DNA of 64,000 nucleotides, taken from contig OZ242021.1 of the NCBI GenBank assembly GCA_965204925.1, positions 1,798,001 through 1,862,000 on the forward strand. Direction: 5' to 3'. The position numbers and the translations under genes were made by a program. Below are positions 35,140-44,797 of the stretch, piece after piece. The notes under the pieces are model-generated. The model did not search any database. It worked only from the letters and a program-made list of their open reading frames with translations, and was not told the DNA's origin. Every line of letters starts with the position of its first letter. Position 1 is the first letter of the stretch. Source of the stretch: G963663315 sp965204925 (GTDB lineage: Bacteria; Pseudomonadota; Gammaproteobacteria; Arenicellales; Poriferihabitantaceae).

Positions 35140-35934
35140 TTATGCGGTCTCCTCAAGCGCCCACAATTCACGCTGGGCTCGCTCGGTTGTCATGTCCAGG
35201 AATTGTGTGAAAATTACTTCATGCGCCCGATCATACCATATATCAGTTTCCGACTTTGCGGGACTGACCGGCGAACCGAGTGCCCTGAACTCAAGATACA
35301 AAAGCGGAGAACCACTCTGGCCGACTGGTTCTCCGGACCGAATCGCCACATGAAGTTGCAGGTTGGATTCCACATTATAGCGGTATGCACAATTGAAGAC
35401 CGGTGCATCATGTACAGAAGCGCAGCCCGGAATTGAAAACGACCGGATGATATCCGGTGTATCCTGCGGGCTTCGCCAGTACTCCGAGGGTTCGATCATG
35501 TCGATGTAGGCAAGTTCACAATGGCTGATTCCGGGGTGCTTCACGCCGACATCATTTTCCAGAAACTCCTCCAAAATCCTGTAGTAGTGATCAAAGTTCG
35601 GTTTCAGACCGGAGTATTGGGGATACTCGGATTCACGCCGTCTCCAGTTGAGAAAAAAAGCGTTCTGCTGCACCTGAATCAAGGTTGCCTCATCTTCAGA
35701 CACAAACCAGTACCGCGGCATGGGGGGCGTGGCCATAATGTCAATCGTCAAGGCGTTTTCGTGTCTTTGGGCCATGCCTCCAATCGGCGGTCGCTGCTCA
35801 ACTGTCGGAAATTTCTCACGGAGCCGCGACCACAATAAGCCGATATGCTCGCTTCCAAGCGCTGTCAGGGGCGGGTCGAACCAGGCGCCAATAATTACTT
35901 CATTAATGGGTGGTTTCCTGAATCTCGGCGCCAT
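35140..35934 (-). CDS. TIGR04255-like protein, first gene of a coupled cassette
   Basis: The product has 264 residues from ATG 35934, which has GGAG 8 bases upstream (a TTG at 35949 is less likely). The opening PRFRKPPINEVIIGAWFDPP and the central LIQVQQNAFFLNWRRRESEYPQYSGLKPNF match my recollection of the TIGR04255 family, a sporadically distributed group without known function. No enzyme motif is seen. It leads a three-gene unit inside the defence island. Confidence 0.72.
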   Translation of the reverse strand: MAPRFRKPPINEVIIGAWFDPPLTALGSEHIGLLWSRLREKFPTVEQRPPIGGMAQRHENALTIDIMATPPMPRYWFVSEDEATLIQVQQNAFFLNWRRRESEYPQYSGLKPNFDHYYRILEEFLENDVGVKHPGISHCELAYIDMIEPSEYWRSPQDTPDIIRSFSIPGCASVHDAPVFNCAYRYNVESNLQLHVAIRSGEPVGQSGSPLLYLEFRALGSPVSPAKSETDIWYDRAHEVIFTQFLDMTTERAQRELWALEETA

Positions 35935-35994
35935 CAATGTACTCCGCAAATTATTAATTTCGTGCCATCACCGAAAACACTATCTATCGAGTGA

Positions 35995-36943
35995 TTACCG
36001 GGAAGTAGTGGTATCTCTTTTATTCCGCGCATGTTTCAGACGTCCTCCATTGTCGGCAACCCTAAACAGGCCATATTTATACCTTGTAATCTCCAAAAAC
36101 TTGTAAAACTGGTGCTTTTTATAGCAGATAGCATACTCTTTCTCCCTGAACAGAATTTTGCTCCCCTCTCCGGGCGATTGCTGCACGGTGTAGCCGGGAA
36201 TCTTTCGTATCAGCGTCAGAAAATCAACTTTCCGCTCGAAGCGCTGCCCGCGAAAGGATCAAATACCATATCACCCTCATGAGTGGACGCGAGGACAATC
36301 CGGTCGAGAAGCTCGACAGGTTTTGCGCAGGGTGCTTGCCGCAGGTTTTTTCCGCCTTTCCCGGGGCGCCCATCTTCCACACTGTTTTCATCTGCTTGCC
36401 GCCGTTCGCTTCGCGCATCGCTTGGTAATTGAAACAATGTTTCGACTGGTCGGATTTCGCGGCCCACAGGATTGTTTCCGTGGAATGCGTGAAATAACGA
36501 CAGGATAAGTTTGGCGGTGGGTTCGGCTTCTCCCACGTGATGCTGTTCAGTATCTTCATGCCGAGACGCTGCATGGCGTAACCCACCGAATGGATGACGT
36601 GATGGGTGCCGGACACCCATATTGTACCGTCTCGCCTGAGCAGGTTCCGGCACAGGCGCAACCAGTCGAGATTGAATTCGTGATTCGCCTCCACGCCCAT
36701 CGACCTGTCCCAATCGCCCTTGTTCACGCTGACCATTTTCCCCGCCTGACAACTGATTCCTCCGTTGGAAAGAAAATACGGCGGGTCCGCGAAAATCATA
36801 TCGAACAGCCCGTCCACATTCTCTTCCCCCAACTTCTTCATCAGGGCTATACAATCAGCGTGATACAAGACGGCATCGTCCGTCTCGAATGCGGGCTTCA
36901 ATAAACCGGAATACGAAGCCAGATCCTCCTGCAAACCGGACAT
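35995..36943 (-). pseudogene. decayed beta-class DNA methyltransferase (frameshifted, with internal deletion)
   Basis: From ATG 36943 the frame encodes a N6/N4 methyltransferase of the HinfI/DpnA (beta) type, with IFADPPYFLSNGG as the catalytic motif and GTIWVSGTHHVI. The frame breaks in an A-run (plus-strand TTTT, 36321-36324) just after GKHPAQ. A missing base there would restore KPVELLDRIVLASTHEGDMVFDPFAGS in the next frame, which stops at 36216. A third frame continues as QRFERKVDFLTLIRKIPG to 35995, resembling the methyltransferase C-terminus. So there is also a deletion after the SAM-binding motif DPFAGS. The gene cannot make an active enzyme as written. Confidence 0.8.
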
Positions 36944-36974
36944 AATCTACTCTGGAAAAATAACACAGTCGCCT

Positions 36975-39293
36975 CTATGAGGGTTGTGGCGTTGTGGACG
37001 CTTTGCGCTCTTTTTTCGGTTGCGTTCTTTTGCTGTACAACTGGATGGTGAATATCAGTAGCGCCAGCACGCCTGCCGCAAACACGATGTCTCCCGGAAC
37101 CCGCGCCCAGACCAGGCCTTCCATGAGTTCACTATGCACGAACTCGGCCGAGCGAGCGTACCAGTAGCCATGCTTGTAGGCGTTTATGGCCTGCCACGCC
37201 CCTTGCGGCAGCAGCGACAGGAATACCATCATGGCGAGGCCGATATTGAAACACCAGAACGAGATTTTCGGCCATTTGCCCTGCCAGGCCGGGGAGTCGG
37301 TGAGCCCGCGCAGGCAAAACAGCATCAAGCCGATTCCCAGCATGCCATAGACTCCGAACAATGCGGCATGACCGTGGGTTGCCGTGGTATTCAGCCCCTG
37401 CATGTAGTATAGCGCCAGGGGAGGGTTGATCAGGAATCCGAGCAGCCCGGCGCCGACGAAATTCCAGAACAATACAGCCGAGAAAAACATCAATGGCCAT
37501 TTGTAATAATCTATCCACGGCGATTCGCGTTCCATTTTCGAGTGATTGTATGCTTCAAAACCGATCACTACCAACGGGATGACCTCAAGCGCGGAAAAAA
37601 CGCCGCCAAGCGCCAGCACCCCGATTGGTGTACCGCTCCAGTAAAGATGGTGAAAGGTTCCGAGCACGCCGCCGCACAGGAACACGATCGTTGCAAACAG
37701 TACCGAAATAATGGCAGTAGTTTGGCGCAGCAACCCCATTTTCACGAACAGCAAGGCGATGATCGTGGTGGCGAATACCTCGAATATGCCTTCGACCCAG
37801 AGGTGCACGACCCACCAGCGCCAGTATTCCATAATGCTGATATGGGTATTCTGTCCCCACAGCAGGCCCGCGCCATAGAGCAGGCCGATTGCCGTCGAGG
37901 AGACCACAAGCAGCCAGATCAGGGAGGTGTTCTTGCCGCTTTTGAAGGCTGGCAGCAGGGCGCGCAGCATGAGTGACAGCCACACGAGCAGCCCGATGAA
38001 CAGGAACAGTTGCCAGAAACGGCCGAGGTCGACGTATTCATAGCCCTGATGACCGAACCAGAAATTGGCAGTCAGGCTTGCAAAATACTGGTTGATACCC
38101 AACCACTCCCCGGTCAGCGACCCGACCACGATGATCAGCAGGCAGACATAGAGGAAATTGACCCCGAATCGCTGAAAGCGGGGTTCATGTCCTGAAATCA
38201 GGGGCGCGACATACAGCCCCGTTGCCAGCCACGCGGTTGCAATCCAGAATACGGCCAGTTGCGTATGCCAGGTTCGGGTCACCGCATAGGGGAAATATTC
38301 CGCTATTGGAATACCATAGAAATCCTGTCCCTCCACGGCGTAGTGGGCGGTCACTATGCCCAGGAATATTTGCACGCCGATCAACGCTACAACCGTCCAG
38401 AAATATTTTTCGGTCGCGCGCATGGAGGGAGTAATGCTGGCGGCGGCCAGAAGATTGGTGGAGGAGATTCCGCCCTCCGGCATCATGTCGTCCCGCCACA
38501 AATCGTATTGTTTCGCATAAAACCAGACCAGCGCTCCGATGCCGGCCAGCAGCAGAAAGATGCTGACGAACGTCCACACGAACAGTTCCACACTCGGAGT
38601 ATTGCCGACCAGCGGCTCGTACGGCCAGTTGCTGGTATAGGAGATCGAGGCTCCGGGGCGGGTTGTCACCGCGCTCCAGGCGGTCCAGAAAACAAAGGCG
38701 CCCAGCGCGTGCATATCGTCATCCGACAATGTGGTGGTCGGAGAAAATGCGTATTGCTCTCTCAGTCGTTGCGAGTTTTCGGAGCCGGTATTCTGGAAGA
38801 TATCCGCGTAATGGGCGCCCACTTGCCGGATTGCATGCGCCCGGTTTCCCGAGACCGTGATTGCTCCGCTGCCGGGATCCCACGTATTTTCCTTCATTTC
38901 CAGCCGCAGCCGGACTTTCAGCGCCTCTTGTTGCGCGGTGTCTAGATCAGTATAGCGGGTATCGTACGTTTCCTGCGCCAGGAGTTCGAGCAGGCCCATG
39001 GCTTCCCGGTGCAGCCAGTCAGCGCTCCAGTCGGGCGCCAGATAGCTGCCATGTCCCCAGATCGACCCTTTCTGCATGCCGCCCAGCGACTGCCATATAT
39101 TCTGCCCCCGGTTTATATCGCTGCCGGTAAACAACGATTCTCCGGCAGCGGATTGTACTACGGCCGGAATGGGCGGGGCCTTCTGATAAATCTGGCCGCC
39201 GAAATAAAGCAGTACTGAAAACATTGTAATCATGGCTACAGCAAAAATCAGCCATAACCGGCGAACTGTGAATGTGATATTGTAAGCAGTCAT
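36975..39293 (-). CDS. norB: quinol-dependent nitric oxide reductase
   Basis: The 772-residue membrane protein is a single-subunit qNOR that reduces NO to N2O with quinol electrons. It has an N-terminal helix, a periplasmic cytochrome-c-like domain without heme-binding CXXCH (about 40-225) and about 13 further helices. Metal-site segments are intact: WHTQLAVFWI, HLWVEGIFEVFAT (non-heme iron His and Glu), GTFHHLYWSGTP and THGHAALFGVYG. The Glu and His residues present argue against the NO dismutase variant. No norD/Q or NO-sensing regulator is adjacent; NO detoxification or respiration are both possible. Confidence 0.92.
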   Translation of the reverse strand: MTAYNITFTVRRLWLIFAVAMITMFSVLLYFGGQIYQKAPPIPAVVQSAAGESLFTGSDINRGQNIWQSLGGMQKGSIWGHGSYLAPDWSADWLHREAMGLLELLAQETYDTRYTDLDTAQQEALKVRLRLEMKENTWDPGSGAITVSGNRAHAIRQVGAHYADIFQNTGSENSQRLREQYAFSPTTTLSDDDMHALGAFVFWTAWSAVTTRPGASISYTSNWPYEPLVGNTPSVELFVWTFVSIFLLLAGIGALVWFYAKQYDLWRDDMMPEGGISSTNLLAAASITPSMRATEKYFWTVVALIGVQIFLGIVTAHYAVEGQDFYGIPIAEYFPYAVTRTWHTQLAVFWIATAWLATGLYVAPLISGHEPRFQRFGVNFLYVCLLIIVVGSLTGEWLGINQYFASLTANFWFGHQGYEYVDLGRFWQLFLFIGLLVWLSLMLRALLPAFKSGKNTSLIWLLVVSSTAIGLLYGAGLLWGQNTHISIMEYWRWWVVHLWVEGIFEVFATTIIALLFVKMGLLRQTTAIISVLFATIVFLCGGVLGTFHHLYWSGTPIGVLALGGVFSALEVIPLVVIGFEAYNHSKMERESPWIDYYKWPLMFFSAVLFWNFVGAGLLGFLINPPLALYYMQGLNTTATHGHAALFGVYGMLGIGLMLFCLRGLTDSPAWQGKWPKISFWCFNIGLAMMVFLSLLPQGAWQAINAYKHGYWYARSAEFVHSELMEGLVWARVPGDIVFAAGVLALLIFTIQLYSKRTQPKKERKASTTPQPS

Positions 39294-39549
39294 GGGATAT
39301 TCGGCCTGTTCCCGGTTTTCACTGGATATTCAGCCTTGTGGCGGGCGTTTTTTCGCCACTGTCGTGGCAACAGGCAGCATAGCCCCGGAAAAATCACATG
39401 TCAACTCAAACCGCAACCGGCGCTCTTGTGTTGACGGGTTCGTTGAGCGGCCGAGTCAGTTTCCTGCGCGCCCCCCGGACCATCTGTCCCTTGAGGGGAG
39501 TCGGGCAGGGGCGACAGCCAGCGGGGGAGGCAAATCAGGGCGCAGCCGC

Positions 39550-40569
39550 TCATCGCTGGTTGGCAAACTCGAAGGAATCAAAATAGAAGCGCTTTGTATC
39601 CATTCCCCGCTCCTGCAAACTGTTTCGCACGCAATCAATCATGACTGGCGGGCCGCTGGCGTAGACATCGAATTGCCCGAACCGCTCATAGGCTCGACAG
39701 ACGGCTTCATGGACAAAGCCTTTTTCACCTTGCCAGGATGCGGATGTACTTTCAGACAATACCGGGGTGTATTTCAGGCTTGGCCGCGAATCCAGCCATT
39801 GCCTTACCAGGTCATCCAGATAGAGGTCCTGTTCATCGCGGGCGCCCCAGAACAGGTGGATGTTCTGGTCGGGGTTGCGTTCCATTGCGTTCTCGATCAA
39901 CCCCTTGATCGGAGAAAATCCGGTTCCCCCGGCAATCATGATAATCGGCGTATCCGCTTCGCTTTGCAAAACATAGGAGCCGAACGGGCCTTCGAACCGC
40001 AACAGGTCGCGCTCTTTCATTGAATCGAATACGCGAGGCGTGAAATGTCCGTCCACTACGTTGCGGATATGCAGCTCCAGGCCATGCTCCTTCGCATGCT
40101 GAGGCAGGTTTGCCAGAGAAAAGCTACGTCTTTGACCGTCTTTCAGCAGGATATCGATATATTGCCCCGCAATGAAATTGAATTCCCGGTTTTTCGGCAG
40201 AACAAGAAAGAGGCGAATCACATCCTTCGCCAGTCTGTCGATTTGTCGAACCCGGCAGGGCAATACCTTGATTTGAATGCTGGCGTCCGCCACGATCTCC
40301 TCTGCATCAAGGAGCACATCCTCAAGTGGTTTTGCCTGACAGATCAGAACTTTCCCCTGTTCCTTTTCCTCGTCCGGCAATGCAAAATCCTCATAGTTGC
40401 CATAGTCGACCGTACCGCTGACCAGACTGCATTTGCAGGCGCCGCAGACACCGCTGCGGCATCCGTAAGGGTAGATCCGGTTATTCCTCAGCGCCGCCTC
40501 AAGGATGGTTTCCTTGTCATTGACAACGAACGTGGTATTATTTCGCTTGTTGGTAACGGAAAAAGGCAT
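39550..40569 (-). CDS. 2Fe-2S / FAD / NAD(P)H oxidoreductase (phenol hydroxylase reductase type)
   Basis: The 339-residue protein starts at ATG 40569. Residues 1-90 are a plant-type ferredoxin (CRSGVCGACKC, then C in LICQA). Residues about 100-195 are the FAD domain (RSFSLANLP, the usual RxYS-like motif), and the rest is the NAD(P) domain (MIAGGTGFSPIKGLIENAM, YASGPPVMIDCV). It passes electrons from NAD(P)H to a partner protein; relatives serve oxygenases or dideoxysugar synthesis. The partner is not evident; 256 bases separate its stop from the norB start. Confidence 0.85.
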   Translation of the reverse strand: MPFSVTNKRNNTTFVVNDKETILEAALRNNRIYPYGCRSGVCGACKCSLVSGTVDYGNYEDFALPDEEKEQGKVLICQAKPLEDVLLDAEEIVADASIQIKVLPCRVRQIDRLAKDVIRLFLVLPKNREFNFIAGQYIDILLKDGQRRSFSLANLPQHAKEHGLELHIRNVVDGHFTPRVFDSMKERDLLRFEGPFGSYVLQSEADTPIIMIAGGTGFSPIKGLIENAMERNPDQNIHLFWGARDEQDLYLDDLVRQWLDSRPSLKYTPVLSESTSASWQGEKGFVHEAVCRAYERFGQFDVYASGPPVMIDCVRNSLQERGMDTKRFYFDSFEFANQR

Positions 40570-40599
40570 CCGGGGATAGCGCGGGAATGAAGGTAGACC

Positions 40600-40628
40600 T
40601 ATATATATAGTAAATATCAGGTTGTCAA
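40600..40628 (-). promoter_or_regulatory. sigma70-type promoter of the 2Fe-2S reductase gene
   Basis: On the minus strand TTGACA (40628-40623) is followed by a 17-base spacer and TATATA (40605-40600), close to consensus. Transcription would begin about 24 bases before ATG 40569. The same AT-rich 63-base gap also has to serve mutM in the opposite direction; its own elements are not resolved. Confidence 0.65.
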
Positions 40629-40632
40629 TAAT

Positions 40633-41448
40633 ATGCCGGAGCTTCCGGAAGTAGAAACGACCCTGAATGGAATTCGTCCTTTTTTGCAAGGCATGAAGAT
40701 TGCCCGGCTAGAAATCAGGCAACGAAACCTGAGATGGCCGATTGCCGAAAATCTGGAAGAAAAGACATGCGGCCGCCATGTCCGCCTGTTACAGAGAAGG
40801 GGAAAATATATTCTCATCCGCCTTGACCGGGGCGCGCTGATTATTCATCTCGGTATGTCCGGTTCCATACGTGTATTATTGCATAACGAGTTGCCGGGCA
40901 AGCATGACCATTTCGATATCATTAACCAGTACGGACAGATCATTCGATACCGTGACCCGCGGAGATTCGGTTGTCTGCTCCATACATCGGGAGACCCGCT
41001 GCAACATCCGGGATTGACCAATCTGGGTGTCGAGCCATTGAGTAATGATTTTACCGGACATGGCTTGTACCGGTTGTCAAGGAAGCGGACGGCGCCCGTA
41101 AAGTCGTTCATCATGGATGCCCGGGTTGTTGTGGGAGTAGGCAATATTTATGCCAGCGAGGCCTTGTTTCTTTCCGGAATCAGCCCGCTTCGGCAATGCG
41201 GAAAAATATCCCTGAAACGCTATGTGACGCTGGCGCAGGGCATCCGCGCCATCCTCATACAAGCGCTCGGGCAGGGAGGAACGACGTTGCAGGACTTTGT
41301 CGGGGCAGACGGTTCACGGGGATATTTTGCGCAATCATTATCTGTCTATGGGCGGGCGGGTGAAAAATGCCTGATATGCTCAAGCATAATCAGAAGAAGG
41401 GTAATTGCCCAAAGATCCGCATTTTACTGCCCCCGATGCCAGACCTGA
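40633..41448 (+). CDS. mutM: formamidopyrimidine-DNA glycosylase (Fpg)
   Basis: MutM has 271 residues and excises 8-oxoguanine and nicks the abasic site. After Met removal the N-terminal Pro of MPELPEVET is the nucleophile, with Glu3 next to it; the conserved Lys is in RRGKYILI (about 58). The C-terminal zinc finger CLIC...CPRC (about 247-269) is intact. Divergent from the 2Fe-2S reductase. Confidence 0.96.
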   Translation: MPELPEVETTLNGIRPFLQGMKIARLEIRQRNLRWPIAENLEEKTCGRHVRLLQRRGKYILIRLDRGALIIHLGMSGSIRVLLHNELPGKHDHFDIINQYGQIIRYRDPRRFGCLLHTSGDPLQHPGLTNLGVEPLSNDFTGHGLYRLSRKRTAPVKSFIMDARVVVGVGNIYASEALFLSGISPLRQCGKISLKRYVTLAQGIRAILIQALGQGGTTLQDFVGADGSRGYFAQSLSVYGRAGEKCLICSSIIRRRVIAQRSAFYCPRCQT

Positions 41449-41621
41449 GCAGAAGAGGGATAGAGTGCGGACGTGAATTACTGTGCGTGGGAGCCCGGGC
41501 GCATTATCGTGTACAATACGGCTTGGGGCGCCGTCATTGAGGTACCCGAAACCAGTAATTCTGTAGTGGAATCCTGCGCCGTCAAAACTGCAAAAGAAAT
41601 AATGCGTACCCGGAAAACGCC

Positions 41622-42461
41622 TTGAGTTTCCGTAAAAAACTGTCCGAAAGCTGGCGCGGGCAGCGCTCATTGCTGTGTGTCGGACTGGACCCCGACCCCG
41701 ACCCCGACAAATTGCCGCGTTCGCTCAGGGGCGCCGACCATCCCCTGCTTGCATTCAACCGCGCGATCATTGATGCAACGGCCGCTTTTTGCTGTGCGTT
41801 CAAGCCCCAGATTGCCTGTTACTCCGCGTATCGGGGCGAGCGTCAGCTTGAGAAAACCATTGACTACATCAAAACCCGTTATCCCCGCATTCCGGTCATT
41901 CTGGACGCCAAGCGCGGGGATACGGAAGCCACTGCAAGAATGTATGCCCGGGAAGCCTTTGTGCGTTACAACGCCGATGCCGTCACCGTGAATCCCTATA
42001 TGGGGGGGGACACCCTGGCCCCGTTCCTGTCCTTCGCGGAACGCGGCGTCATTATACTTTGCAAGACCTCGAACCGTGGGAGCGGGGACATCCAGGATTT
42101 GGCGGGCGCAGACGGGGAAGTCTACAAGAAGGTGGCCAATCTGGCTGTGAACAGTTGGAACGCGAATCATAATGTCGCGTTGGTAGTCGGCGCTACGTAC
42201 CCGCGAGTCGTCGGCGAGGTTCGGCAGATTGTCGGCAATATGCCATTGCTGGTTCCAGGTATTGGCGCCCAGGGCGGAGACCTTGCATCCGTGCTGGCCA
42301 ATGGACTGACCGCAGACAGGAACGGACTCGTGATCAATGTTTCAAGAGCCATTATTCATGCGGGTATCCATAGCCGGGATTTTGCCGCGGCCGCGGCCGA
42401 CAAGGCGCAACAGTTGAACGGGAAAATCAACCGGTTGCGCGAGCAAACGCGCGCTGCTTGA
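41622..42461 (+). CDS. pyrF: orotidine 5'-phosphate decarboxylase (type 2)
   Basis: The 279-residue enzyme catalyses the last step of UMP synthesis. LCVGLDPDPDP at the start, the catalytic DAKRGDTEATARMY (about 87-100) and VNPYMGGDTLAPFL mark the longer 'type 2' subfamily. The start is TTG at 41622; no in-frame ATG gives a suitable N-terminus. The 173 bases between mutM and pyrF show no clear element beyond a possible -10 (TACAAT, 41512-41517). Confidence 0.92.
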   Translation: MSFRKKLSESWRGQRSLLCVGLDPDPDPDKLPRSLRGADHPLLAFNRAIIDATAAFCCAFKPQIACYSAYRGERQLEKTIDYIKTRYPRIPVILDAKRGDTEATARMYAREAFVRYNADAVTVNPYMGGDTLAPFLSFAERGVIILCKTSNRGSGDIQDLAGADGEVYKKVANLAVNSWNANHNVALVVGATYPRVVGEVRQIVGNMPLLVPGIGAQGGDLASVLANGLTADRNGLVINVSRAIIHAGIHSRDFAAAAADKAQQLNGKINRLREQTRAA

Positions 42462-42524
42462 GACCCGAACCGGCCCCGATGAGAATTTCCGAAGACTGAT
42501 CGTTTTACGGGCAGAATATCAACA

Positions 42525-43346
42525 ATGAATACCTGCAATAGAGATTGTTACCGCGGTGGCCGGGTCGGGCTGTTCGTTACCTGTCTCGTTGATTTGCTGC
42601 GCCCGCAAATCGGCTTTGCCGCGGCGCGCCTGATCCGGTCCTGCCATTGTGAGGTCCTTGTTCCGACCCAGAGTTGTTGCGGACAGCCCGGGTACAATGC
42701 CGGAGATGAGGAAAAAGCCGCGCGACTGGCCAGACAGAATATCGAAATTTTCAGATCATTCGATTATGTAGTGGTTCCATCAGGGTCTTGCGCTGCCATG
42801 ATCCGCAAACATTACCCGGAATTGTTGCGCGAGGATGACCACTGGTATCGGCAGGCCTGTGAAATGGCACAGAAAACCTTCGAGTTGTCACAGTTTCTCG
42901 TTGATGTCATGGATATCGGGGATGTTGAGACGAATGCCGACATCAATCCCGACTTGCACAATGTCAGGGCTACCTACCATGATTCGTGTTCCGGATTACG
43001 CGAGCTGGGTATCCGTAGCCAGCCCAGAACCCTGCTACGGCAACGCGCTGGCATCCATGTCGACGAAATGACCAATTCTGAAATCTGTTGTGGTTTCGGC
43101 GGCGCCTTTTGCGTCAAGTTCCCGGAAATCTCCACGGCCATGGTGGATGACAAGATATCCGGCATCCGGCAAACCGGAGCGAAACTGTTGCTCGGCGGGG
43201 ATCTCGGTTGCCTGATAAATATTGCCGGCAGGCTCAAAAGAATCGGCAGCCGCATCCGGGTCCTGCATTATGCCGAGTTGCTGGCAGGGGACGACGCCGT
43301 CTCCGCGCAAGCCGGAATGTGCAATGCCCCTGTTGCCGGTGAGTAG
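42525..43346 (+). CDS. lutA: lactate utilization protein A (Fe-S/CCG-domain subunit)
   Basis: The 273-residue protein carries two CCG-type cysteine motifs (SCCGQPGYN at about 45-53; CCGFGGAFCVKFPE at about 188-201), which bind the Fe-S cluster or heterodisulfide-like site. With LutB and LutC it oxidises L-lactate to pyruvate at the membrane. It is followed after 2 bases by lutB. No lactate permease or LutR regulator is visible in the window. Confidence 0.9.
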   Translation: MNTCNRDCYRGGRVGLFVTCLVDLLRPQIGFAAARLIRSCHCEVLVPTQSCCGQPGYNAGDEEKAARLARQNIEIFRSFDYVVVPSGSCAAMIRKHYPELLREDDHWYRQACEMAQKTFELSQFLVDVMDIGDVETNADINPDLHNVRATYHDSCSGLRELGIRSQPRTLLRQRAGIHVDEMTNSEICCGFGGAFCVKFPEISTAMVDDKISGIRQTGAKLLLGGDLGCLINIAGRLKRIGSRIRVLHYAELLAGDDAVSAQAGMCNAPVAGE

Positions 43347-43348
43347 TC

Positions 43349-44797
43349 ATGGAAGTTCTTTCCGGTAACTTCAAAAGCGCTTCCCGCGCCGCGTTGCTGG
43401 ATGAAAAATTGCAGGCGGCGCTGGCGCGCGCCGAAGGCGGGTTTGTCGATACCCGCAAAAAAGCGGTTGATGAACTGAAAAACTTCGAGTCTTTTCGCGA
43501 GTATGGCGAGAAAGTCAAGCAGCATACTCTGGAACATCTGGATTACTACCTTGAACTGTTCGAGCGAAACGTGGAGAAATCCGGAGGCCGGGTGCATTGG
43601 GCGCAAAACGGGGAACAGGCGAACCGCATCATACTTGACATCTGTGCAAGGACGAACGCCCGCAAGATCACCAAAGGCAAATCAATGGTGTCGGAAGAGG
43701 CGGCTACCAATGAAGCGCTTGAGCGAAACGGCTACGAGGCGCTGGAAACCGATCTCGGGGAATACATCATTCAGCTTGCCGGAGAAACTCCGAGCCATAT
43801 CATCGCGCCAGCCATCCACAAATCGAAAGCCGGGGTGACCGAACTGTTTCACCGGCATCATGCGCGGCTTGGATTTAATGACAAGGTTACGGTGCACGAA
43901 GAGATCGTCGATCAGGCGCGTCAGGTCCTGCGCGGGCATTTTTGCAGCGCCGATGTTGGCATCACGGGCGGCAACTTCCTGATCGCAGAGACCGGTTCCG
44001 TGGCGGTCGTTACCAATGAGGGGAATGGCGACTTGACCGCAACCCTGCCGCGCGTGCATATCGTTATGGCCAGTATCGAAAAGGTCATTCCCGACCTCAC
44101 TGCGCTCGGCGGCTTTCTGAGATTGCTGGGACGCAGCGCAACGGGCCAGATCATGAGTGTCTATACCACGTTGTTCAATGGCCCCAGGCGCAAAAACGAT
44201 CCGGATGGCCCGGATGAATTTCATGTTGTTCTGCTGGACAATGGGCGCAGTGAGATTCTGAACGGCCGCTTCAGGGATATCTTGCGTTGCATTCGCTGCG
44301 GCGCGTGCCTGAATCATTGTCCGGTCTATACCCGCATCGGCGGGCATGCCTATGGGTGGGTTTATCCCGGCCCGATGGGCTCGGTTCTGACGCCGGTTCT
44401 CGTAGGGCAGGAAAATGCGCCGGATTTGCCCCACGCATGCACGCTCAATGGGCGCTGCCAGACTGTGTGTCCCGTGAAAATCCCGTTGCCGCAACTGATT
44501 CGCGAGCATCGTGTGCAGCTTGGACAGATGAAGGCGGACAGCGCCATGAGTCGCGGCGGACTTTTATTGTGGTATCGGCTGGCAAGCAATCCTCACTGCT
44601 ACTGTTTGTTTACCCGCATTGTGGCGTTGGTATTGAATACCATGGCCCGATTCAAACCTGTCGGCAGCCGCGGTTGGTTCCGGTCGTTGCCGCTGCCTGG
44701 AGCCTGGACTGCCAGCCGCGACTTCCCGGCGCCCGGCGCGTCCACTTTTCAGAGCATGTGGAAAAAACACGGGCATAAAAACACGGATTTCAGGTGA
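43349..44797 (+). CDS. lutB: lactate utilization protein B (4Fe-4S subunit)
   Basis: The 482-residue protein has an N-terminal LUD domain (about 20-300: ITKGKSMVSEEAATNEALE, GITGGNFLIAETGSVAVVTNEGN). It is followed by two ferredoxin motifs (CIRCGACLNHCPVY at about 313 and CTLNGRCQTVCPVKIP at about 366) and a C-terminal tail. Middle gene of the lutABC operon; its stop overlaps the lutC start (GTGA). Confidence 0.92.
   Translation: MEVLSGNFKSASRAALLDEKLQAALARAEGGFVDTRKKAVDELKNFESFREYGEKVKQHTLEHLDYYLELFERNVEKSGGRVHWAQNGEQANRIILDICARTNARKITKGKSMVSEEAATNEALERNGYEALETDLGEYIIQLAGETPSHIIAPAIHKSKAGVTELFHRHHARLGFNDKVTVHEEIVDQARQVLRGHFCSADVGITGGNFLIAETGSVAVVTNEGNGDLTATLPRVHIVMASIEKVIPDLTALGGFLRLLGRSATGQIMSVYTTLFNGPRRKNDPDGPDEFHVVLLDNGRSEILNGRFRDILRCIRCGACLNHCPVYTRIGGHAYGWVYPGPMGSVLTPVLVGQENAPDLPHACTLNGRCQTVCPVKIPLPQLIREHRVQLGQMKADSAMSRGGLLLWYRLASNPHCYCLFTRIVALVLNTMARFKPVGSRGWFRSLPLPGAWTASRDFPAPGASTFQSMWKKHGHKNTDFR

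Noticed and set aside
27305..36974. Insertion sequences or transposase genes bounding the defence island
   Set aside because: No transposase-like frame or terminal inverted repeats were found at either edge.
36975..39293. NO dismutase instead of NO reductase
   Set aside because: The quinol NOR residues (HLWVEG, HHLYW, THGH) are all present; dismutases carry substitutions in these places.
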